Assembly: GCF_004916905.1 (NCBI RefSeq)
Contig: NZ_SDLV01000047.1
Location: forward strand, 124,001 to 188,000
From: Chryseobacterium candidae
GTDB taxonomy: Bacteria; Bacteroidota; Bacteroidia; Flavobacteriales; Weeksellaceae
Length of the DNA: 64,000 nucleotides
Direction of reading: 5' to 3'
Part shown: positions 59,421 to 64,000 of the stretch, piece after piece
Position numbering within the stretch: position 1 is the first letter of the stretch
Layout: each line of letters starts with the position of its first letter
Made by a program: the position numbers and the translations under genes
Notes under the pieces: generated by a model
The model's input: the letters and a program-made list of their open reading frames with translations, nothing else
Databases searched by the model: none
Told to the model about the DNA's origin: nothing

Positions 59421-62246
59421 TTAGAAGTTCAGTTTTACTCCAAGATTGAATCGTACTCCGTAATATTCTACCTGTTCAGGACGGTCTTCACTTTTTCCGA
59501 AGTGATAGATCAGCGGTTTGTTCAGAATATTGTTCACATCCGCGTATAAAGTCAGATATCTGGTAAACTGATAAGAACCTCCGAAATCAAGATTGCTGTA
59601 TTTTCCATAATAAGAATCGTTGATATCTTCCTCGGCATATTCTACTGCATATTTCCCTTTGTAGTTGTAAGCAAGCCTTGCGTTGAATCCTTTTTTCTCA
59701 AAGAAAAGCTGCGCATTGTATAACTCCTTTGCCTGATAGGGAAGGGCTACCGTTCTTCCGCTTGGTTTTTCCATTTCAGAAGTCATGAATGTAGCATTCA
59801 GTTGTACCCCGAAATATTGTAGAAGCCCTGGAAGAAAGTCAAATCTTTTATTAATTCCCAGCTCAATTCCTCCCAGCCATGCCGCTTTTCCATTATTAGG
59901 AGCGGTAAATTGTACGCCGTTGTTTCCGTTATAGTTTCCGATAAAAGAATCCTGGAAAATAGGATCTGTAATGGATTTATAGAAAACACCGCCACTCAGA
60001 ATCCCTACGTTGGAGAAATAATATTCTCCCATCAGGTCAAAATTCAAAGAATAGGTAGGATTAAGATTGGGATTTCCCCCTTTGAATTCGTTATCTGCTT
60101 CACTATAAGTTCCTCCCGGAGTCAGATCTCCAAAATTGGGCCTTGAGAAAGTTCTTGTTGCTGCAAAGCGAAGATTAGCTTTATCGTTTAAAGTATATTT
60201 CAAGTGAATCATCGGAAGAACGGCCAGATAGTTTTTGGTATTTTCTACCGGTGTCAGTACATTATCATTTACGCTGTAACCTTTCACTTTTGTATTGGTA
60301 TTGGATAATCTGATTCCTCCTAAAACGGTGATCTTGTCATTCAGTTTATAGGTTGCCATTCCATAAGCATCTGCATGTTTTTCAAACACATCAAAGTTCC
60401 TTCCCAGAGCTTTATTGTATTCCAGCGCTTCGGAATCTGCTGTGTTGATTTTCAGATTTCCCTGATGGTCATACCAGAACTGGTTCATTCCTGTGGTAGA
60501 AAGTACCGGACCAAATGTATTTCCGATGTGAGCATTCATTTCACTTAAATATTTCGGCCCATTAGGCTGTGTTGTGATGTATTGGGAATAATCAGACAGA
60601 AGAGGTGCTGTTCCGCTGCTCCAGTTGTAGAAAATATCGGAGAATCTTGCATTACGCTCTTTATCACGGTATTTAAAACCATATTTTAAAGTCAGTTTAT
60701 CAGATGCATTGATCTCATGGTTGAAAGCCGCTACGATTTTATCCTTTTCCTCTACAAAAACCTTGTAAAATTCAAGATCTGTAAATCTCATTTGGGAAGC
60801 ATCCATTTTAAAGTTCGGATCACTGTAAAAACCGAATAAATCATCCGGATTTTTATAATCTAATTTCCCGCCATCTGCTTTCCAATACGCTCTAGGTCCA
60901 TTTCCATGATTGGAAATATAATCAGGATTGATGCCTACACCGGATTGAGTGTACTTGATGACATAATAAGAATTGTTCTGTTTGTCTGGGATGTTTCCAT
61001 ACTTGAATTTGTTGTCATAATAAGAGAGATCCCAGTCAATTTTTCCTTTGTTTAATTGATGAACCGCTCCCAGGGAAGCAGACGTAAGTTCCGTTATCAA
61101 TAAATTGTGAATGTTCTGAAGCTCCACTCTTGCCGTATTGTTCGCACTGCTGAATTTATCAAAACGGATTCTATGCTTGTAGTGGGTTTCATCGTCTGAT
61201 AATGTCCCATACATTCCTTTTAAATAGAAAGTTGTCTTTGGAGAAAGTACATATTCAAAAGCCGTATTAATTCCTGTTGTCTTTCTCACCCCGTTATAAT
61301 CACGGAGTTCCAGTCTGAAAACGCCTTCATCACCACTTCTTCTGGCCTCGAAATTGTCTGTAGACCAGTTTCTTATGAAGTGGGCGAAATTGAAAAGATA
61401 CCCGAATTTCTTGTCTTTTGTTCTTCCGCCATATAAAAATCCAAGGTTGTAGACCCCTTTATCGGCTTTGGCATTATATCCGCTTCCAATCGTTGATTTA
61501 AACTCTGTTTTCATGGGTGGTGTTTTGGTGATGAAATTCACACCGCCGCCAATTCCGTCGGCCTCCATATCCGGAGTAAATGATTTGTTTACATGCACAT
61601 AGGAGATCAGTTCCGTAGGGAAAAAGTCGAATGCTGTTGCTCTGGAGGTTGTCTCCTCTTCAGCCGTTGGAAGTCTGTTTCCATTAATGGTTGTGGATGC
61701 CCAGAATGGCGGAAGTCCTCTGAGGGAAACAAACCTTCCTTCTCCCTGATCTCTTTCAATAGAAACTCCCTGCACACGCTGTACGGTTTCTGCTGCATTT
61801 CTGTCCGGTAATTTTCCGATTCCGTCTGAGGCAATTACATTGGTAATATTGATTGCATTTTTCTGAAGATTCAACGCTCTCGCTTCCGTATTTTTCAATG
61901 TTCCGGTCACTACTATTTCATCAATGTTTTTTCGGGGCTGGGAAAGTTTAATGATCCCCAGATCAACCGTTTGCTCCGGTTTCAGATCAATAGTAATGTC
62001 TGAAGATTCATAACCAATATAACTGATTTGTAATGTATATTGACCTTCTTTGATATCATTGATGGCAAATTTTCCTTCAATATCGGTTGTTATATTTCTG
62101 GATAAGCCTTTTATTTTGACTGTTGCCCCAGGGAGAGGCTGGCTCTCATCAAGAACAGTTCCTATAATTAACTGTTTCTGTGCTGAAACAAAGACCATGA
62201 AACAGACAAAAACAAGGGTAAGTAATTTCTCTAATTTTGTTTTCAT
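59421..62246 (-). CDS. TonB-dependent receptor of the phosphonate-like operon
   Basis: The ATG at 62246 gives 941 residues with a good signal peptide (MKTKLEKLLTLVFVCFMVFVSAQ). Domains: carboxypeptidase-like regulatory sandwich (about 24-110), a plug with ETVQRVQGVSIERDQGEGRFVSLRGLPPFWASTTINGNRLP (shown here only as the conserved plug region near 155-195) and VNKSFTPDMEADGIGGGVNFITK, then a 22-strand-type barrel ending in GVKLNF. It is the first gene of the operon and should bring the substrate across the outer membrane. The plug pattern belongs to the class that takes up metabolites and oligomers, not to siderophore receptors in particular. Confidence 0.9.
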   Translation of the reverse strand: MKTKLEKLLTLVFVCFMVFVSAQKQLIIGTVLDESQPLPGATVKIKGLSRNITTDIEGKFAINDIKEGQYTLQISYIGYESSDITIDLKPEQTVDLGIIKLSQPRKNIDEIVVTGTLKNTEARALNLQKNAINITNVIASDGIGKLPDRNAAETVQRVQGVSIERDQGEGRFVSLRGLPPFWASTTINGNRLPTAEEETTSRATAFDFFPTELISYVHVNKSFTPDMEADGIGGGVNFITKTPPMKTEFKSTIGSGYNAKADKGVYNLGFLYGGRTKDKKFGYLFNFAHFIRNWSTDNFEARRSGDEGVFRLELRDYNGVRKTTGINTAFEYVLSPKTTFYLKGMYGTLSDDETHYKHRIRFDKFSSANNTARVELQNIHNLLITELTSASLGAVHQLNKGKIDWDLSYYDNKFKYGNIPDKQNNSYYVIKYTQSGVGINPDYISNHGNGPRAYWKADGGKLDYKNPDDLFGFYSDPNFKMDASQMRFTDLEFYKVFVEEKDKIVAAFNHEINASDKLTLKYGFKYRDKERNARFSDIFYNWSSGTAPLLSDYSQYITTQPNGPKYLSEMNAHIGNTFGPVLSTTGMNQFWYDHQGNLKINTADSEALEYNKALGRNFDVFEKHADAYGMATYKLNDKITVLGGIRLSNTNTKVKGYSVNDNVLTPVENTKNYLAVLPMIHLKYTLNDKANLRFAATRTFSRPNFGDLTPGGTYSEADNEFKGGNPNLNPTYSLNFDLMGEYYFSNVGILSGGVFYKSITDPIFQDSFIGNYNGNNGVQFTAPNNGKAAWLGGIELGINKRFDFLPGLLQYFGVQLNATFMTSEMEKPSGRTVALPYQAKELYNAQLFFEKKGFNARLAYNYKGKYAVEYAEEDINDSYYGKYSNLDFGGSYQFTRYLTLYADVNNILNKPLIYHFGKSEDRPEQVEYYGVRFNLGVKLNF

Positions 62247-62754
62247 TTTTACATATATTAAATTTTTTATGCAAATCACGCTAATAATTTTAATATATAT
62301 AAATATTTTATGTTAAGTATTGTTTAACAAATAAACGCCATTTGTTACAGCTATTTTACTTTGAAAAGCATTGAATCTGATCTTTGAAAATTGGATAAAA
62401 CAGGTTTAGAGATCACTCATACAACGTTTTTTGTAAATAATACCATATACTTATGAAATAGAGAATTGCTTCAAAACAGGAGTGTTTTGGTTAATATTTC
62501 GTTCATCTTGGAAGAAAACAGAAAAATAAAAGTTGCATATTTGTAAACTTTCATGTGTGCTTTAATTCAAAAATTGAAGAATGATGTAAAAATAAGATGA
62601 TTATTATATGGATGTCTATAATGAATCTACACTACATTTGTCATTTTGAATGTTATGAAGAATCTCAAGTTATTGAATGCAAATAAGAGATTATTCCTTC
62701 GTCAGAATGACAAAAGCAAAATAATAAAAACTTTGTGTTAAAAAAATGAGATAG
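62247..62754. other. 508-bp intergenic region between regulator and operon
   Basis: No gene is convincing. It must hold the promoter of the TonB-receptor operon on the minus strand, but no perfect TAnnTTTG is seen there. The part at 62641-62717 is a dispersed repeat. On the plus strand TACATTTG (62633-62640) fits a -7 box but leads into no plus-strand gene. Confidence 0.5.
62641..62717. repeat. Dispersed inverted repeat, copy 2 (degenerate)
   Basis: Begins TCATTTTGAA and TGAAGAATCTCA. It ends with 24 nt identical to 56102-56125 (ending GTCAGAATGACAAAAGC). The left arm has drifted, so the hairpin is weaker than in copy 1. Confidence 0.7.
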
Positions 62755-63324
62755 TTAAGCCGTATAAAAATAAAGAACAAGCATCACACAGCTCTCATTG
62801 CTGATGCTTACCGGAACGTGAGGAAATTTTCCGTTGAAATACAAAGAATCACCCTCTTTTAAGATGATTTCTTCATTGTCAATCATATATTTCACTTCTC
62901 CTTTCAGAATATATTTGAATTCCCAGGCATCCGTAATAACCTTTTCCCTTTTAGAATTGGGTTCGAGAGTCAGCAGTACAGCTTCAAACCCTAAAGAATG
63001 AAGACTTTTGCTGAAGATATGCATGTATTTGAACCCTTCAGCTTCCACCTCCTTTTCGATGACTTGCTGGCTTTCTTTCGGAACATAGATGAATTTGGCG
63101 TTGGATTTTTTCTCAACTCCTTCAAAAAAATAACTGGCGTCAATCTCAAGCGACTGAATCAGATCCAATAAAACAGGAAGTGAAGGAATAGTCCTTCCAT
63201 TTTCAATTCTGGAAACAAGGCCGTTGCTCACGTTCGCTTTAAAAGCCAGTTCGTTAATGGTTAAATTATTCTTTTTTCTAATATCCTTTAATCTCTTGCC
63301 GATACCTATTAAAAAGTCATTCAT
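62755..63324 (-). CDS. XRE-cupin transcription regulator
   Basis: A 189-residue protein. The N-terminal helix-turn-helix (about 8-62) reads GKRLKDIRKKNNLTINELAFKANVSNGLVSRIENGR. The C-terminal cupin barrel (about 105-187) has WEFKYILKGEVKYMIDNEEIILKEGDSLYFNGKFPHVPVSI, with a His at the usual metal or ligand position. Regulators of this design sense small metabolites and often control a nearby catabolic operon. It lies directly upstream of the phosphonate-like operon in the same direction, 508 nt away, and is its likely controller. Confidence 0.9.
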   Translation of the reverse strand: MNDFLIGIGKRLKDIRKKNNLTINELAFKANVSNGLVSRIENGRTIPSLPVLLDLIQSLEIDASYFFEGVEKKSNAKFIYVPKESQQVIEKEVEAEGFKYMHIFSKSLHSLGFEAVLLTLEPNSKREKVITDAWEFKYILKGEVKYMIDNEEIILKEGDSLYFNGKFPHVPVSISNESCVMLVLYFYTA

Positions 63325-63491
63325 ACTGTGTGGAATTTAACCTGAATTATTTTTTCATCATTATATTCAAAACAAAGGTAATATTATTCTATAGAGTTTG
63401 GATATAAGAGGGAATCAATTCATTGAAATTTATTATTGGGTTTCCCGGCTTTCTCAGATTCTTTCGCCTTTTCTCTCCGGCAAAATTTCCC

Positions 63492-63499
63492 TATTTTTG
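63492..63499 (+). promoter_or_regulatory. -7 box of the response-regulator gene
   Basis: TATTTTTG matches TAnnTTTG, 20 nt before the ATG at 63520. No clear -33 at the usual distance. Confidence 0.55.
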
Positions 63500-63519
63500 T
63501 AAAACTCCTTATTTCATCT

Positions 63520-64000
63520 ATGAAAAAAATTATTCTTATCGAAGACGAAACCAGTGTTGTCTCATTTATTAAAAAGGGACTTCAGGAAAATGGGTATGAG
63601 ATTTCTGTTGCTTTTGACGGGCGTACAGGAGTGCAGCTGGTGCGGGCTAACGATTTCGATCTGGTTATTTTAGACATTATGCTTCCGGAAATGAATGGTC
63701 TGGATGTATGCAAAGAAATAAGAAAAACCAATCAGAGCGTTCCTATTTTATTTTTGACTGCTTTGGGAACTTCTGAAAATATCGTTCTTGGGCTGGAAAG
63801 CGGCGGAGATGATTATCTTGTAAAGCCTTTTAAATTTATTGAACTGGTGGCACGCGTGAAATCTCTGCTTAGAAGAAGCAATAACAATGGTCCACAGGAA
63901 ATTGCCGAACCGGAGCCGGATAATGAACACGTATTTCAGTTTTCGGATCTCATGGTGAATGATTATACCAAGAAAGTAACCCGTGCCGGAGAAGATATTT
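63520..64000 (+). CDS. Response regulator (OmpR-type), 3' end cut by window
   Basis: The frame is open from ATG 63520 to the window end (160 codons visible). The receiver domain is complete: acidic pair Glu-Asp in MKKIILIEDETS (residues 8-9), phosphorylation Asp in LVILDIMLPEMNG (residue 51), Thr in LFLTALG and Lys in LVKPFKFIEL. A linker (about 120-145) leads into FSDLMVNDYTKKVTRAGED, the start of an OmpR/PhoB winged helix. A partner histidine kinase gene probably follows beyond the window. Confidence 0.93.
   Translation, partial: MKKIILIEDETSVVSFIKKGLQENGYEISVAFDGRTGVQLVRANDFDLVILDIMLPEMNGLDVCKEIRKTNQSVPILFLTALGTSENIVLGLESGGDDYLVKPFKFIELVARVKSLLRRSNNNGPQEIAEPEPDNEHVFQFSDLMVNDYTKKVTRAGEDI

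Noticed and set aside
62627..62640. CTACACT followed by TACATTTG, resembling the lanthipeptide operator plus -7 box.
   Set aside because: Only one operator arm is present, the spacing is wrong, and no plus-strand gene follows.

Overview
The window looks like chromosomal DNA of a flavobacterium of the Weeksellaceae, most likely Chryseobacterium or a close relative. The evidence is AT-rich DNA, Bacteroidota-type promoters (TTTG, about 19 nt, TAnnTTTG), type IX secretion (T9SS) sorting tails, a GLPGLI-family protein, many TonB-dependent outer-membrane proteins and several TTG starts. The genus is an inference from these features; no 16S rRNA gene is present. No phage, insertion sequence, CRISPR array or rRNA was seen.

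Layout. (1) 1-3599: a tightly packed plus-strand operon for NAD+/ADP-ribose chemistry: macrodomain (cut by the window edge), sirtuin, ADP-ribosylglycohydrolase, KptA-type RNA 2'-phosphotransferase, a zinc-ribbon microprotein and a metallophosphatase. (2) 3.7-12.6 kb: secreted and surface functions: M14 carboxypeptidase, T9SS cargo, JmjC/cupin-8 protein, an outer-membrane beta-barrel/GLPGLI pair and DinB. (3) 12.7-15.2 kb: the feoAB iron operon with a Cys-rich membrane microprotein and a candidate Fur operator. (4) 15.2-25.5 kb: housekeeping genes (glmM, a TPR protein, aat with a nonsense codon near its start, a DUF3127 OB-fold protein with an SSB-like tip) and a Leu-Gly-Leu tRNA operon. (5) 25.6-40.3 kb: a class I lanthipeptide cluster. 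(6) 40.4-50.1 kb: an XRE regulator divergent from a YbjN/PspA/YqiJ/flotillin/giant AAA+ ATPase membrane-stress operon. (7) 50.1-53.9 kb: DUF389 protein, MocR-type regulator, GNAT. (8) 54.0-63.3 kb: a candidate organophosphonate-salvage operon (TonB receptor, DUF5690 transporter, TIGR03364 FAD oxidoreductase, phosphonatase-like HAD), plus a T9SS phosphodiesterase and an XRE-cupin regulator. (9) 63.5 kb to the end: a response regulator cut by the window edge.

The most interesting system is region 5. Five tandem precursor genes (59 aa each, unit about 233 bp) lie between a TonB-dependent receptor and an operon encoding two LanC-like proteins, a luciferase-like flavin oxidoreductase, a full-length LanB and a C39-peptidase ABC exporter. 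The two LanC paralogues have complementary defects. One keeps the three zinc ligands but has Tyr where the active-site His is expected; the other keeps the His but has lost all three zinc ligands. Upstream sit a LuxI/FeeM-like acyl-transferase gene, a divergent LuxR-type regulator gene and a ThiF-like E1 gene. A 16-bp palindrome (CTACAC-N4-GTGTAG) lies exactly 22 nt upstream of the -7 box of three promoters: acyltransferase, TonB receptor/precursors and ThiF. This is the geometry of a LuxR-type activator site, so the cluster looks like a signal-controlled lanthipeptide system in a phylum where LuxI/LuxR circuits are unusual. The function of every gene is inferred from sequence only.
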